Below are positions 18,267 through 30,495 of a stretch of DNA of 64,000 nucleotides, piece by piece. The stretch comes from Methylococcus sp. Mc7 (GTDB taxonomy: Bacteria > Pseudomonadota > Gammaproteobacteria > Methylococcales > Methylococcaceae), in the NCBI RefSeq assembly GCF_019285515.1, contig NZ_CP079095.1:1364001-1428000 (forward strand), given 5' to 3'. The position numbers and the translations under genes are program-made. Each line of letters begins with the position of its first letter. Within the stretch, counting starts at the first letter, position 1. The notes under the pieces were generated by a model. It saw only the letters and a program-made list of their open reading frames with translations, did no database searches and was not told the DNA's origin.

Positions 18267-19343
18267 ATGGCACTGTTGAAACTCGACATTGCCGATGTCC
18301 GCAACATTGAATCCGCAAGCCTGAGTCCCGGCGAGGGGCTCAATCTGTTGTTCGGAGCCAACGGCAGCGGCAAGACGTCGCTGCTCGAGGCGATTTATCT
18401 TCTCAGCAGGGGCAAATCGTTTCGCTCCCCCCAGCCCCATCGTGTCATCCGCTTCGATCAGTCGTTTCTTACCGTTTCCGGCCGGGTCGGACAATCCGGT
18501 GCGGGTACTACCGTGGGCGTTCGCCTCGGGCGCAACGAAAGGGAGGTCAGGGTCGGAGGGCGGAGCTGCGACTCCAGTGCGCAGCTGATCCGGCTTTTCC
18601 CCGCGGTCTTGATCCAGCCGTCCAGCGTCGCGCTGCTCGACGGTCCGCCTCGATTGAGGAGGCAGATGCTCGATTGGGGAGTGTTCCACGTGGAACACGA
18701 CTATCTCGATCTATTGCGCCGCTTTTCGAGGGCTCTCGACCAGCGCAATGCGGTGCTCAGGGGTGACGTCTCCGCGTCGAATCTGGAGGCATGGTCGGGA
18801 GAAGTGGCGCGATGGGGTACAATGATTGCCGAAATGCGGTCGGCTTACGTCGATCGAATTCGGGCGCATGTCGCGGAAACGGTGTCCGCTTTGCTCGGCC
18901 CGATAGATGCCGAACTGGTCGTTCGGCCGGGTTGGAGGGCGGGATGGTCCTATGCGGATGCCCTTGCGGCGTCCATCGCGACGGACCGGCGGCAGGGCTA
19001 CACGGAACCGGGCCCGCACAAAGGGGACTTCACGGTGCTGGTCGGGGGGCGGCCCGCCAAGGACTATTTGTCGCGGGGGCAGTTGAAGCTCCTGACTTAC
19101 GCGCTTTTGCTGGCGCAGGCCGGCCGGCTGGAAGAGGATCAGCCGGGCCGGGTTTGCCTTCTGGTCGATGACATTGCTTCGGAGCTGGATCCCCGCAATC
19201 AGGAGCGGCTGCTGAGCCTGCTGAAATCGACCGGCATCCAGTCCTTTATTACTTTTTCCGGTAACGGTCAGGTAGCGGCCGCGGTCGGCCAAGCTGCCAG
19301 AATGTTCCACGTGGAACAAGGCCGCATCCTGGCCGGCGAATGA
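18267..19343 (+). CDS. recF: DNA replication and repair protein RecF
   Basis: An SMC-like ATPase that helps load RecA on gapped DNA. 358 residues; Walker [14 protein letters not shown] (about 30), signature [17 protein letters not shown] and Walker [14 protein letters not shown]. Two parS-like palindromes lie in the coding region and encode FHVE in both places. Confidence 0.97.
   Translation: MALLKLDIADVRNIESASLSPGEGLNLLFGANGSGKTSLLEAIYLLSRGKSFRSPQPHRVIRFDQSFLTVSGRVGQSGAGTTVGVRLGRNEREVRVGGRSCDSSAQLIRLFPAVLIQPSSVALLDGPPRLRRQMLDWGVFHVEHDYLDLLRRFSRALDQRNAVLRGDVSASNLEAWSGEVARWGTMIAEMRSAYVDRIRAHVAETVSALLGPIDAELVVRPGWRAGWSYADALAASIATDRRQGYTEPGPHKGDFTVLVGGRPAKDYLSRGQLKLLTYALLLAQAGRLEEDQPGRVCLLVDDIASELDPRNQERLLSLLKSTGIQSFITFSGNGQVAAAVGQAARMFHVEQGRILAGE
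18682..18697. promoter_or_regulatory. parS-like centromere site 1 (inside recF)
   Basis: TGTTCCACGTGGAACA, a perfect 16-bp palindrome (18 bp with flanks, 18681-18698). It matches the chromosomal ParB-binding parS of gammaproteobacteria such as Pseudomonas. The location near dnaA/dnaN fits a segregation site close to the origin. Confidence 0.85.
19303..19318. promoter_or_regulatory. parS-like centromere site 2 (inside recF)
   Basis: A second identical TGTTCCACGTGGAACA, 621 bp from the first and close to the recF 3' end. Two identical 16-mers in one gene are very unlikely by chance. Confidence 0.85.
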
Positions 19344-19409
19344 GAAACCCAACGATCATGGCGACCCGCCGCCCTGGATGAAGAAAGCAACTGCTCGCCA
19401 TGATCGTTT

Positions 19410-19445
19410 CCCTCACCCCAGCCCTCTCCCAAAGGGAGAAGGTGA
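19410..19445. repeat. REP-like palindromic repeat 1
   Basis: CCCTCACCCC followed by a short hairpin CTCTCCC-AAA-GGGAGAA, in the recF-gyrB gap. Related sequences occur at 28491-28513 (opposite orientation, with shared flanks including a GACTTTCACGTTAA stretch) and 43738-43770. Confidence 0.7.
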
Positions 19446-21899
<2,454 letters not shown>

Positions 21900-21936
21900 T
21901 GCAGGAGGCCGTCCCGCTCCGGCGCGGGGCGGCTGC

Positions 21937-23034
21937 TCACGGCTTGTGCTTGGCGGAAGCCGGGCCGGCGTACGCGCTGAACTTGATTCCGTAATCCAGC
22001 TTGGCGAGAGAATTCAGCAAAGCCTCCGGATGGGTCAGCCACAGAGGCTTCCTTATCCCGCCGGCACTCTTCCGTTCCAAGTGTCCGAGCAGGGCATTGA
22101 TGTGGAGTTCCGGCACGCCAGCCAATCTCAGGTAGTGCTGAAAAGTCGAGCGGAGAGCCTCGGTCCGCCGGCCGCTCCGTTTCAGTCCGTGTCTTTCCAA
22201 GTGTCTGCTCAGCCACATCCCCACATTTTGTCCTTTGCTGCCCAATCGCGGGATGATCAAGCCGGGCCAGAGGGTGTCGAGACTGGAGACGCCTTCGACG
22301 TAGGCCAGTAAACCCAGGTCGATCAGTTTGGGATGCACCGGCACCATGCGTTCGGATTTTCCTCGAGCGGTCGATGCCACGAACCGGAAAGCCGGAATCC
22401 GGTTGTCGAGCAGCGCTATGTCCCTGGGCTCGAGCTGGCAGATTTCCCCGATGCGCGCGCCCGTATGCAGTTGAATCAAGGGAACCCAGTACTTATAGGG
22501 CGTATCGAAATCGGCGGCGGTTTCGTCGCCTTCGAAAAACGCCCGCAACTGTTCCTGCGTGAACGGTTTGTCCGCCGGCTGCTGGCGCTGCTCCGCCACC
22601 ACGGTGCCCGTCGGCAACTTGCAGCCGCTGCAAGGGTTTTCCGCGAGAGCATAGCGTTCCTGGCCGATCGCCCAGTTGAACAGGGCGGAGAGGGAACTCA
22701 GGTGGCCGTTGACCGTGGACGCGGAGAGACGCCGCCCCTCTGAAAGTTCCTTTGCGAAGGCGGTGACGTCGGAACTGCGGTATTCCGAGAGAGGCCTGTC
22801 GCCGAGGATCTCGATGAAACGCAGCAGATGGTTTTCCGCCTGCCGCAGCCGTTCGAACCGGACTTTGCCGTGCTGATCCCGGATGTACTCCCTGATGATC
22901 GGGAACATCGTAGGGACACCGCGTTGACGTCGCCGATGTCCGTATCGCTCGACGGCCCTGCCTTCTGCTTTTTTGACCTGGGGCTGGCTTTGCTCTTCGG
23001 CGTTCATGGTTGCAAGCGATCTCTTTCGAGGCAT
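21937..23034 (-). CDS. Tyrosine-recombinase-like protein, active site degraded
   Basis: 365 residues. An N-terminal core-binding domain (about 50-160, YIRDQHGKVRFERL) and a C-terminal catalytic-like domain (about 185-350) are recognisable: first arginine in HTGARIGEICQL, lysine in TARGKSERMVPVHP, second arginine in EALRSTFQHYL and LLGHLER. The second box reads ExxR instead of HxxR, and where relatives have the nucleophile (LGH then a Tyr-Gly-Lys-like motif) this protein has GGIRKPLW with no tyrosine. Catalysis is therefore doubtful. The frame is intact. No att sites or phage genes adjoin it. It may be a domesticated DNA-binding protein or a decaying remnant. Confidence 0.75.
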   Translation of the reverse strand: MPRKRSLATMNAEEQSQPQVKKAEGRAVERYGHRRRQRGVPTMFPIIREYIRDQHGKVRFERLRQAENHLLRFIEILGDRPLSEYRSSDVTAFAKELSEGRRLSASTVNGHLSSLSALFNWAIGQERYALAENPCSGCKLPTGTVVAEQRQQPADKPFTQEQLRAFFEGDETAADFDTPYKYWVPLIQLHTGARIGEICQLEPRDIALLDNRIPAFRFVASTARGKSERMVPVHPKLIDLGLLAYVEGVSSLDTLWPGLIIPRLGSKGQNVGMWLSRHLERHGLKRSGRRTEALRSTFQHYLRLAGVPELHINALLGHLERKSAGGIRKPLWLTHPEALLNSLAKLDYGIKFSAYAGPASAKHKP

Positions 23035-23120
23035 GGGTTGCGGCGTTGAGGATACCTGTCGCTTGTGGCGGGAGGCCCGACGGCGTGGAACATGCCTTCA
23101 GCATCCTTTTCAATAACCCT

Positions 23121-23135
23121 ACCAAATCATTTGGT
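23121..23135. promoter_or_regulatory. 15-bp palindrome in the integrase-AraC gap
   Basis: ACCAAATCATTTGGT, two perfect 7-bp arms around one base, in the 289-bp gap between the divergent integrase-like and AraC-family genes. Likely an operator; the binding protein is unknown. Confidence 0.4.
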
Positions 23136-23323
23136 TTGGTTCTTGGACAATAATGTATTCGAATAGGACTATTCTTTACTTGGGAGCTGGGACATGTCTG
23201 AGAATCCGGCATCCTCGAAGAAGGCGGGCATCTCCCGGCCGATACCCGCGGTCATTTTCAGTCCGTTCGAAGTCAGGAGCTTCGGCGTGCCTGCGGCCGT
23301 GTCCGCTTACGGAGGTTTCAGCC

Positions 23324-24319
23324 ATGAAGACCGAGCTGTCGTTTGATTCCACCGCCATCGCCGAACGCGATCGTTTCGAGATGTGGCGGGAAATGTTCTG
23401 CTTGAAGATGTGGGGCATGGACATCGTGCATACGGATCCCCGCCCATTTTTCGCCCGCTGCCGCTTCGTGAGTCTCGGCGCGGTGGGGGTCGTGCGGAGC
23501 GAGTTGAGTGGCGCGGACTACATACGCACGCCGGATTTGATCCGGGTGCATGATTCCGACGATTTTGGCTTTCACCTCAGTCTGCTCGGCGGTTCGCGGG
23601 TCGCTCAGGCGGGGCGCTATGCCGAAATGCCCCGTCCGGGCGGAGCGCTTCTGTCCAGCGGCCAGCCCTGCGTCGTTTCCACCTTGCCGAAACCGGGAAA
23701 CGCCCGCTATCAGGGTTACTGTCTGCATTTGCCGAGGAGAGGTCTGCTGCAGCGCGTTCCAAAGGCTGAACGCCATCTGGCCGAAGTCTGTTCCGGCCGT
23801 GAGCCGCTGAATCTTCTGGTGCAGTACCTGGACCTCCTATCAGGCAACGATGCGGCCTTGCAGTCCCCCGAGCTGAGCGAACTCGCCGGGGAGCACGTGC
23901 TGGACCTCATTGCCCTGGTGCTCGAACCCGGGCGCGATTCGGAACACCAGGCGGAGCAGGGGGGGCTGCGTGCCGCACGGCGAATGGCATTGTTGAAATA
24001 TCTGGAACAGCACTACCGGGACGAGCGTCTTTCGGTGAAAACGGTCGCAGCCGCGCTGGGGATTTCCGAAAGCTATCTGCACCGCCTGATGGCGGAGAGC
24101 GGAGAGAGTTTCACTGAAATGGTCAACCGCCTGCGTCTGGAGCGGGCGAAGCGCATGCTCGAAGACCCGGGATGCGACGGCCTGCGCATCGGCGAGATCG
24201 CGTTCGCCACGGGATTCAGCGATTTCACCTATTTCAACCGGCTGTTCCGGCGGCGCTTCGGCGATACGCCCGGGGCATTCCGAGCGGATCGGCCGGAGCG
24301 GGGCGACGCGATGCGGTGA
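23324..24319 (+). CDS. AraC-family transcriptional regulator
   Basis: 331 residues from ATG 23324, with GGAGG 8 bases upstream. The N-terminal part resembles the AraC-binding-like domain that starts with WREMFC; the C-terminus (about 225-325) has two helix-turn-helix motifs, LSVKTVAAALGISESYLHRL and IGEIAFATGFSDFTYFNRLF followed by RRRFGDTPGAFR. The target is unknown. It faces the integrase-like gene across a gap with a palindrome. Confidence 0.88.
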   Translation: MKTELSFDSTAIAERDRFEMWREMFCLKMWGMDIVHTDPRPFFARCRFVSLGAVGVVRSELSGADYIRTPDLIRVHDSDDFGFHLSLLGGSRVAQAGRYAEMPRPGGALLSSGQPCVVSTLPKPGNARYQGYCLHLPRRGLLQRVPKAERHLAEVCSGREPLNLLVQYLDLLSGNDAALQSPELSELAGEHVLDLIALVLEPGRDSEHQAEQGGLRAARRMALLKYLEQHYRDERLSVKTVAAALGISESYLHRLMAESGESFTEMVNRLRLERAKRMLEDPGCDGLRIGEIAFATGFSDFTYFNRLFRRRFGDTPGAFRADRPERGDAMR

Positions 24320-24348
24320 TCGTCTTCGCCTGCCCTGGGGAGGGCCGG

Positions 24349-25218
24349 TCACTCCACGTTCTGGACCTGCTCGCGCATCTGCTCGATCAGTACCTTGATG
24401 TCTACGGCGGCGCGGGTGGTTTCGAGGTCGGCCGACTTGGACGCCAGCGTATTGGCCTCGCGGTTCATTTCCTGCATCAGGAAGTCCAGGCGGCGCCCCG
24501 CGGGCTCCCGTTGGGTAAGAATGTGCCGCATTTCGGTGGCATGCGCGGTCAGCCGGTCCAGCTCCTCGGCGACGTCCATCTTCTGCGCGAGGTAGACCAG
24601 TTCCTGCTCGAGGCGGGAGGCGTCGGGGGTGGCGGCCACGTCGGCCAGGCGCGCCGTCAGCTTGTCCCTGAGCCCCACGAGAACCGCCGGCAGGCGCTCC
24701 CGTACCGCACCGACCGCGCGTTGGATGTCGGCACACCGCTGGTCCAGCAGCGCCGCGATCTGGGCACCCTCGCGTTCACGGAACGCCAGCGCCTCGGCCA
24801 GGGCGCGGTCCAGCACGGCGAGAATGCCGGACTCCAGCGAGGCGATGTCCGGCTCGCTTTCCTGCATGACGCCCGGCCAGCGCAGCAGTTCGACGGCGCT
24901 GAAGCTGGCCCAGTTCCTGTCTTCCAGCGCTTCGATGCTTCGCAGCGCATCGAGCAGGTCGCGCACCAGTTCCGGATTGACGCGTGTCGGGCCGGCTTCC
25001 TGAGCCAAGGGCTTCCAGGCCAGGGTGCATTCCACCCTGCCCCGTTTGAACGATTCGCCTATCCTGTTGCGCACCTCCAGCTCCAGGCCGCGCAGCGGAT
25101 CCGGCAGCCGCAGGCCGAGGTCGAGATAGCGGTGATTGACGGCGCGCAGGTCCCAGCTCACCCGCCAGTTGTCCACCGTCCCTTGCGCGGCCCCGAAAGC
25201 CGTCATGCTGCGGATCAT
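24349..25218 (-). CDS. yicC: YicC family endoribonuclease
   Basis: 289 residues beginning MIRSMTAFGAAQG and ending with IDIKVLIEQMREQVQNVE, the typical ends of YicC/YloC proteins, known as endoribonucleases in RNA turnover. ATG 25218 is used because homologues start at the MIRSMTAFG motif. In many gammaproteobacteria yicC lies near rph and gmk; here rph lies beyond the acylase gene. Confidence 0.93.
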   Translation of the reverse strand: MIRSMTAFGAAQGTVDNWRVSWDLRAVNHRYLDLGLRLPDPLRGLELEVRNRIGESFKRGRVECTLAWKPLAQEAGPTRVNPELVRDLLDALRSIEALEDRNWASFSAVELLRWPGVMQESEPDIASLESGILAVLDRALAEALAFREREGAQIAALLDQRCADIQRAVGAVRERLPAVLVGLRDKLTARLADVAATPDASRLEQELVYLAQKMDVAEELDRLTAHATEMRHILTQREPAGRRLDFLMQEMNREANTLASKSADLETTRAAVDIKVLIEQMREQVQNVE

Positions 25219-25297
25219 GATGTTTCCTCGTCCCCGTTCAAAGTCCCGCATACTATGCCGTGCGGAGGATCAGGTAAAACCCCTCGCCGACGACGCG

Positions 25298-27661
25298 TCA
25301 CGGCGCCGGCCGCAGCCGTAGCGTCTCCCGCGGCGGGCCCGGCTCGAACGGCAGGGGCCGGCCGGCGGCCCAGGCATCCTGCTGATCGCGGTAGTGCGGC
25401 GATAGCGGATGGCCGGACTGGCCGGCCGGCATGTGCAGGATGCCATCGCCGTGATGACCGGGCGATACCACCAGCCGTTCGCTGGCCCCCTGATTGGGCG
25501 TCAGCACCCGGATGCAATAGCCGCCACAGCCGGCGCCGTCCACCGGCGGCATGTCCAGCAGCGCCGACACCAGGGGCAGGTTCTTGCTGAAGGGATGCCG
25601 GACCTCCACCCGGTTGACCCGGCCCCAGGGCAGACCTTCGAGTTCGGCGGCGCCGAATTCCTTTCTGAGTTCGTCCACGCTCTGTACGAGTACGCCGCGA
25701 AGAAAACCGTCCCAAGAGCCGCCGCGGTCCGGGACGGTGCCCGGCAGGCGCGAGGAAATCAGCGCGCGCAGCGGCGTCTCCGCCTCGCGCCAGGCATACA
25801 CGAATCCGGGGTCGGCCTGGTCGCAGCGTGCCAGCAGGCGGGAGAATATCGTGCGGGCGAGATTGCGGCGGTAGCGTACCAGCAGCGCGATGCCGCGGCT
25901 GTCCGTCTCCATCCGGCCGTCCCAGGCTTCCACCGCCCGGCGGGCGTCGGCGAGAGCCGGGTCGCCGGCGTCCGCCGTCAATGCCAGAACCAGGTCGCGG
26001 TAGAACTCGAAGAACTCGCTGCGGGTATCGAGCTGCAAGCCGAACAGGTCGGTTTCGGTGAGCGCCGGCGCCTGCTTCAGGCTTTCGCCGATGCGGTAGG
26101 CGCGATAGCTGTTGGAATAGTTGTGGCCGATGACGTAGGGATAATCGCGGCCCAGCGTGCGGTTGTTGGCCGTGGCGAGGAACCCCGAGGCGGGATCGAC
26201 GACTCGCGGCAGCCGTTCGGGCGGGATGAAGCCGTCCCAGGCGGCGGCGCCGTCGCTCCAGCTCCGGCTCACCGAACCGTCGAAACCGCGCCGCAGCGGA
26301 AACCGGCCGGTGAGGGTCCAGGCGATACGCCCTGCCCGGTCGGCCAGCACCACGTTCTGCGGCGGGCTTCCGGCGCGGTTCATGACCGCGATGGCCGAAT
26401 CCAGGTCGCCGGCGCCGTCCATGTCCAGCAATCCGAGATCGACCCCTTGGGCCTCGAGCGCGGTCCAGCGCAGCGCCACCGGCTGGCCCTGCAGCGGCTC
26501 GGTCATGACCGGTCCCCAGCGGCTGGATTTCAGTACCAGGGTCTCGTCCGCGCCGCCCTTCACGCGCACGGTTTCGGTACGCGTGTCCAGCGTCGCCCAG
26601 CCTTCGGGCGTGCGGTAGCGGTCGGGTTCGGATGCGTGCATTTCCAGCTTCACCAGGTCGAGCACGTCCGCGTCGACGTTGGTGAAGCCCCAGGCGATCC
26701 GGCCGTTGCTGCCTGCCACCAGCAGCGGCAGGCCGGGAAGGGTCACGCCGCTCATCACGGCCTCGCCATAGCGCAGTTCGGCCCGGTACCAGATGTTGGG
26801 CACGCCCAGGTTCAGATGCATGTCGTTGGCGACGATCGCCCTGCCGTCCCGGGTCCGGCTGCCCGCCACCGCCCAGTTGTTGGAGCCGGCGGGCAGCGCC
26901 TCGGCGTCCACCCCGGCGCCCAGCGTAAGGTGCCGGGTTTCGCCGAGCAGGTCCGCCAGCGCAGCCGCGGGTACCGGCCGTTCGGGACGCCGCGATCCGC
27001 TCCCCCCGGCGATGACCGAGGTGTAGGCGTCGACGTCCGGTGTCAGGAAGGCGAAGACTTCCGGCGGCAAGGTTCCGGCCATCACGCTGAGCATGCGCTC
27101 TTCGTCGGGATGGCCGTTGAGGGTCTGGAACATGTTGAGCCCGACCAGCAGGCTGTCCTCGGCCCGCCATGGCTCCGGCGTATATCCGAGGACCAGCATT
27201 TCCGGGGCCGGCACGGTCTGCTCGGCCATACGGGCGTTGATGCCCGCGACGTAAGCCTCGAGCGCCCGCCGCTGGGATTCCGGCAGGGCGGCGACGATGG
27301 CCGCCGCGGCAAGCCCGAAGGCATAGACGCGCTGCGCCCGGTCGTGCGCCAGGGCCTGTTCTCCGAAGATTTCGGCCAGCCGGCCCGCGCCCTTGCGCCG
27401 CATCAGGTCCATCTGGAACAGGCGGTCGCGCGCGTGCAGATAACCCAGCACGCGCATGGCGTCTTCCCGGTTCGCCGCCGCCACCCGCGGAATGCCGAGC
27501 CGATCGAACTCGACGGTGGCGGGATGGGCGAGCCCCGGCAGGACGCTCTCGCCGCCGCTGGCCGGGAGCGATGCCGCGGCCTTTTCCAGACGGGTGCCGG
27601 CATAGGTCGCAAGGGCTAAGACCCCGAAGCCGGCGAGATACAGGATATGCTTGAATTTCAT
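25298..27661 (-). CDS. Penicillin acylase family N-terminal-nucleophile hydrolase
   Basis: 787 residues. An N-terminal signal or anchor ([20 protein letters not shown]), then alpha-chain features ([37 protein letters not shown]). The self-processing site and nucleophile is Ser at about 260 in AGSNNWAV, followed by the beta chain. The family cleaves itself into two chains in the periplasm and hydrolyses amides such as N-acyl homoserine lactones or beta-lactams; the substrate cannot be told from sequence. Confidence 0.92.
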   Translation of the reverse strand: MKFKHILYLAGFGVLALATYAGTRLEKAAASLPASGGESVLPGLAHPATVEFDRLGIPRVAAANREDAMRVLGYLHARDRLFQMDLMRRKGAGRLAEIFGEQALAHDRAQRVYAFGLAAAAIVAALPESQRRALEAYVAGINARMAEQTVPAPEMLVLGYTPEPWRAEDSLLVGLNMFQTLNGHPDEERMLSVMAGTLPPEVFAFLTPDVDAYTSVIAGGSGSRRPERPVPAAALADLLGETRHLTLGAGVDAEALPAGSNNWAVAGSRTRDGRAIVANDMHLNLGVPNIWYRAELRYGEAVMSGVTLPGLPLLVAGSNGRIAWGFTNVDADVLDLVKLEMHASEPDRYRTPEGWATLDTRTETVRVKGGADETLVLKSSRWGPVMTEPLQGQPVALRWTALEAQGVDLGLLDMDGAGDLDSAIAVMNRAGSPPQNVVLADRAGRIAWTLTGRFPLRRGFDGSVSRSWSDGAAAWDGFIPPERLPRVVDPASGFLATANNRTLGRDYPYVIGHNYSNSYRAYRIGESLKQAPALTETDLFGLQLDTRSEFFEFYRDLVLALTADAGDPALADARRAVEAWDGRMETDSRGIALLVRYRRNLARTIFSRLLARCDQADPGFVYAWREAETPLRALISSRLPGTVPDRGGSWDGFLRGVLVQSVDELRKEFGAAELEGLPWGRVNRVEVRHPFSKNLPLVSALLDMPPVDGAGCGGYCIRVLTPNQGASERLVVSPGHHGDGILHMPAGQSGHPLSPHYRDQQDAWAAGRPLPFEPGPPRETLRLRPAP

Positions 27662-27734
27662 GGTGAAAGCGCTTCGGCGCCGCAACAACAATTCGAGTAT
27701 ACTGACGCGCTTTTCATCGGATAAGCAAGCCCAT

Positions 27735-28466
27735 ATGAGACCCAGCGGACGCAGTCCCGATCAACTCCGTCGCATCGCCTTCACCTGCAACTACACCAAG
27801 CATGCCGAAGGCTCGGTGCTCGTCGAATTCGGCGATACCCGCGTCATCTGCACCGCCAGCGTGGAAGAACGGGTTCCGCCTTTCCTCAAGGGCAAGGGCA
27901 GCGGCTGGATCACCGCCGAATACGGCATGCTCCCCCGCGCCACCCACGAACGTACGGGTCGCGAGGCCGCCCGCGGCAAACAGGGCGGGCGGACCATGGA
28001 GATCCAGCGCCTGATCGGACGCTCCCTGCGCGCCGCGCTGAACCTGGAAGCCCTGGGCGAACGCACCGTCACCATCGACTGCGACGTCATCCAGGCCGAC
28101 GGCGGCACCCGCACCGCCTCGATCACCGGCGGCTACGTCGCCTTGGCGCTGGCCGTGCAGCGGCTGCTGAAGAACCGCAAGGTCAAGACCAATCCGGTGC
28201 ACGGCCAGATCGCTTCGGTCTCGGTCGGCATCTGCCAGGGCGTTCCCGTCCTCGACCTGGACTACGCCGAGGACTGCGACGCGGAAACCGACATGAACGT
28301 GGTCATGAACGACGCCGGCGCCTTCGTCGAAATCCAGGGCACGGCCGAAGGCCACGCGTTCCGCCGCGACGAGCTGGACGCCATGCTTCGTCTGGCCGAG
28401 AGTGGCATCGCCGATCTCCTGCTGCACCAGCAGGAAGCGCTGGAGAGCTGCGGCATCACGCGTTAA
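27735..28466 (+). CDS. rph: Ribonuclease PH
   Basis: A phosphorolytic 3'-5' exoribonuclease that trims tRNA 3' ends. 243 residues starting [16 protein letters not shown]; motifs [36 protein letters not shown] and [15 protein letters not shown]. The start at 27735 suits the family length. Followed by rdgB, a common pairing. Confidence 0.97.
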   Translation: MRPSGRSPDQLRRIAFTCNYTKHAEGSVLVEFGDTRVICTASVEERVPPFLKGKGSGWITAEYGMLPRATHERTGREAARGKQGGRTMEIQRLIGRSLRAALNLEALGERTVTIDCDVIQADGGTRTASITGGYVALALAVQRLLKNRKVKTNPVHGQIASVSVGICQGVPVLDLDYAEDCDAETDMNVVMNDAGAFVEIQGTAEGHAFRRDELDAMLRLAESGIADLLLHQQEALESCGITR

Positions 28467-28490
28467 CGTGAAAGTCGCAGCACCTTTACT

Positions 28491-28513
28491 CCCTTCTCCC
28501 TCTGGGAGAAGGG
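28491..28513. repeat. REP-like palindromic repeat 2
   Basis: CCCTTCTCCC and GGGAGAAGGG form a perfect 10-bp stem around TCT, just before rdgB. It is the inverted counterpart of the repeat at 19410-19445, including outer flanks. Confidence 0.7.
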
Positions 28514-28537
28514 CCGGGGATGATCGTTAGGCCATCC

Positions 28538-29143
28538 ATGCGGCGCAAAGTCGTCCTCGCCAGCAACAACGCGGGCAAAATCCGCGAACTCCGGCTCTTG
28601 CTCTCAGCGCTGGGCTTCGAGATCGTCGCCCAGGGGACCCTGGGGATTCCGGACGCCGAGGAAACCGGCTCCAGCTTCCTCGAAAATGCGCTCATCAAGG
28701 CGCGGCATGCGGCCAGGCTCAGCGGCCTTCCGGCCATCGCCGACGATTCGGGGCTCGAAGTCGATGCGCTGGGCGGCGCGCCCGGCGTGTATTCGGCGCG
28801 CTATGCCGGCTCGTCGGCCTCCGACAGCGACAACATCGACAAACTGCTGGCCGCCTTGAACGGCGTCGAGGTCGGGCGCCGCGGTGCACGCTTCCGCTGC
28901 GTCATGGTGTTCGTCCGCGACGCGGAGGATGCCGACCCCGTCGTCGCCGAAGGGCGCTGGGAAGGCCGGATCGGCGAGACCCGCCGCGGGAAAGGCGGCT
29001 TCGGCTACGATCCCGTGTTCATCGTACCGGAACTCGGGCTTTCGGCCGCCGAACTCCCGCCGGAGGACAAAAACCGCCTGAGCCATCGTGGCCAAGCCGC
29101 CTCGCTACTGGCCGGCCGATTGCGGGACCTGGCAAGCGGCTGA
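28538..29143 (+). CDS. rdgB: XTP/dITP pyrophosphatase (RdgB/HAM1)
   Basis: Removes non-canonical purine nucleotides. 201 residues from ATG 28538 (MRRKVVLASNNAGKIREL); an in-frame ATG at 28520 abuts the REP repeat and is less likely. Motifs ETGSSFLENALIKARHA, ADDSGLEVDALGGAPGVYSA and GKGGFGYDPVFI are conserved. Confidence 0.96.
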   Translation: MRRKVVLASNNAGKIRELRLLLSALGFEIVAQGTLGIPDAEETGSSFLENALIKARHAARLSGLPAIADDSGLEVDALGGAPGVYSARYAGSSASDSDNIDKLLAALNGVEVGRRGARFRCVMVFVRDAEDADPVVAEGRWEGRIGETRRGKGGFGYDPVFIVPELGLSAAELPPEDKNRLSHRGQAASLLAGRLRDLASG

Positions 29144-29265
29144 TCCGCCGGGTTTTGCGGGCTGTCATCCAACTGTGCATCGACAGCCTGTGGAAAAACC
29201 ACCACAATTCAGGCCATGGCCCGGATGTTCCGAACCGCCGGCTCCCGCGAAGACAGAAGGTGCAT

Positions 29266-29991
29266 ATGACCAGTTCCGATACGCTCAAATTTCTCGAATC
29301 GCTCCTGGCCAAGGACTTCAAGGCCGAACACCACCGGCGCCAGCCCCGCAAGCGCGCCGAGCCCCTCGTCATCACCCTGTCCCGCGATTTCGGCGCCGGC
29401 GGCGAGGCGCTGGCCGCGGAGCTGGCCCACTTTCTGGATCTGCCGATCTACGACAAGGAGATTCTCGACCGGGTCGCTCAGAAGACCCGGATCGACAAGA
29501 TTCACCTCGAGCATCATGACGAAGACAGCGCCGAGCGCATCAGCGACCTGCTCTACAACCTCGTGTTCGGCACGGCGGCCACGCGCCACGATTACCGGCG
29601 GGCGCTGATCGAAGTGGTCACCGAGCTGGCGAAGAACGACTGCATCATCGTCGGGCGCGGCGCCCACCTGATTCTGGCGGGCCGCAAGGTGTTCCGCCTG
29701 CGCGTGGTCGGATCGCGGCCGGTCTGTGGCGAACGCGTCGCGGCCGAGCTGGGCATCGACCAGGCGGAAGCCGAGCGCCTGGTGTTCGAGACCAACAACA
29801 AGCGGCACAAGTCGGTCGAGACGCTGTTCAGCGACCTGTATGACGAATGTTCGCTGGAACACGCCATCAATTTCGATCTCGTGCTCAACACCGACCATCT
29901 GCCGCCCGGCAACGCCACGCCGACCGTGCTCATCGCGGCGCAGCAGTTCGGCTTCGAAATCTTCGACCTCCACCAGCGGGAGGCCACATGA
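29266..29991 (+). CDS. Cytidylate kinase-like protein
   Basis: 241 residues from ATG 29266 (GAAGG 6 bases upstream). The nucleotide-binding segment [16 protein letters not shown] is the variant P-loop of the cytidylate-kinase-like family (PF13189), followed by [14 protein letters not shown] and [12 protein letters not shown]. Substrate unknown; these proteins are not the canonical Cmk. Its stop overlaps the start of the next gene (ATGA), so it is translationally coupled to the epsilon-like gene and lies before ppdK. Confidence 0.8.
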   Translation: MTSSDTLKFLESLLAKDFKAEHHRRQPRKRAEPLVITLSRDFGAGGEALAAELAHFLDLPIYDKEILDRVAQKTRIDKIHLEHHDEDSAERISDLLYNLVFGTAATRHDYRRALIEVVTELAKNDCIIVGRGAHLILAGRKVFRLRVVGSRPVCGERVAAELGIDQAEAERLVFETNNKRHKSVETLFSDLYDECSLEHAINFDLVLNTDHLPPGNATPTVLIAAQQFGFEIFDLHQREAT

Positions 29992-30449
29992 GCCCGACGG
30001 AGGGACAGGCCGCCTCCCGCCTGCTCCAGGTCGAGATCGTCGACGTTTGCCGAAATATTTTCTCCGGGCGCTGCAGCCGGGTCGTCGCCCCGGCGGTGGA
30101 CGGCGAGGTCGGCGTTCTGCCCCGGCATACGCCGTTCCTGACCCGGCTCCGGCCCGGCGAGATAAGGCTTAGGACCGAGGCCGGCGAAGACCAGTACTTC
30201 TATCTGTCGGGCGGCTACATGGAAGTGCAGCACTGGGAGGTCAGCATCCTGGCCGACCAGGTGCTCCGCTCCGAGGAAATCGACCGCGAAGCGGCCCTGG
30301 AGGCCAAGCGCGGCGCCGAGCGCATGCTCCGCGAGAACCGGATTCCCAGCGAGCGCGACCGCGCCTATGTGGAATTGCTCAAGGCCCTGGCCCAGTTGCG
30401 TCTGCTGGAGAGGCTGAGCGCGCAAAAGCTGGGCCGGACCCGGCCCTGA
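29988..30449 (+). CDS. Orphan ATP synthase epsilon-chain-like protein
   Basis: 153 residues. The N-terminal beta-sandwich of F1 epsilon ([40 protein letters not shown] across residues 12-51, then [12 protein letters not shown]) is clear, and a C-terminal helical hairpin follows (about 95-145). No other ATP synthase genes are nearby. It overlaps the kinase-like gene by 4 bp and precedes ppdK by 46 bp. An epsilon domain binds ATP in some bacteria, so an ATP-sensing role beside PpdK is conceivable; that is inference. Confidence 0.8.
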   Translation: MSPTEGQAASRLLQVEIVDVCRNIFSGRCSRVVAPAVDGEVGVLPRHTPFLTRLRPGEIRLRTEAGEDQYFYLSGGYMEVQHWEVSILADQVLRSEEIDREAALEAKRGAERMLRENRIPSERDRAYVELLKALAQLRLLERLSAQKLGRTRP

Positions 30450-30495
30450 CCCTGCGGCGGCAAGCCGCGAACGTGATAGTTCGAGGAGATCCATC

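Noticed and set aside
22000-24400. Prophage around the integrase-like gene
   Set aside because: No structural, replication or lysis genes, no tRNA or att repeats nearby; flanking genes are ordinary.
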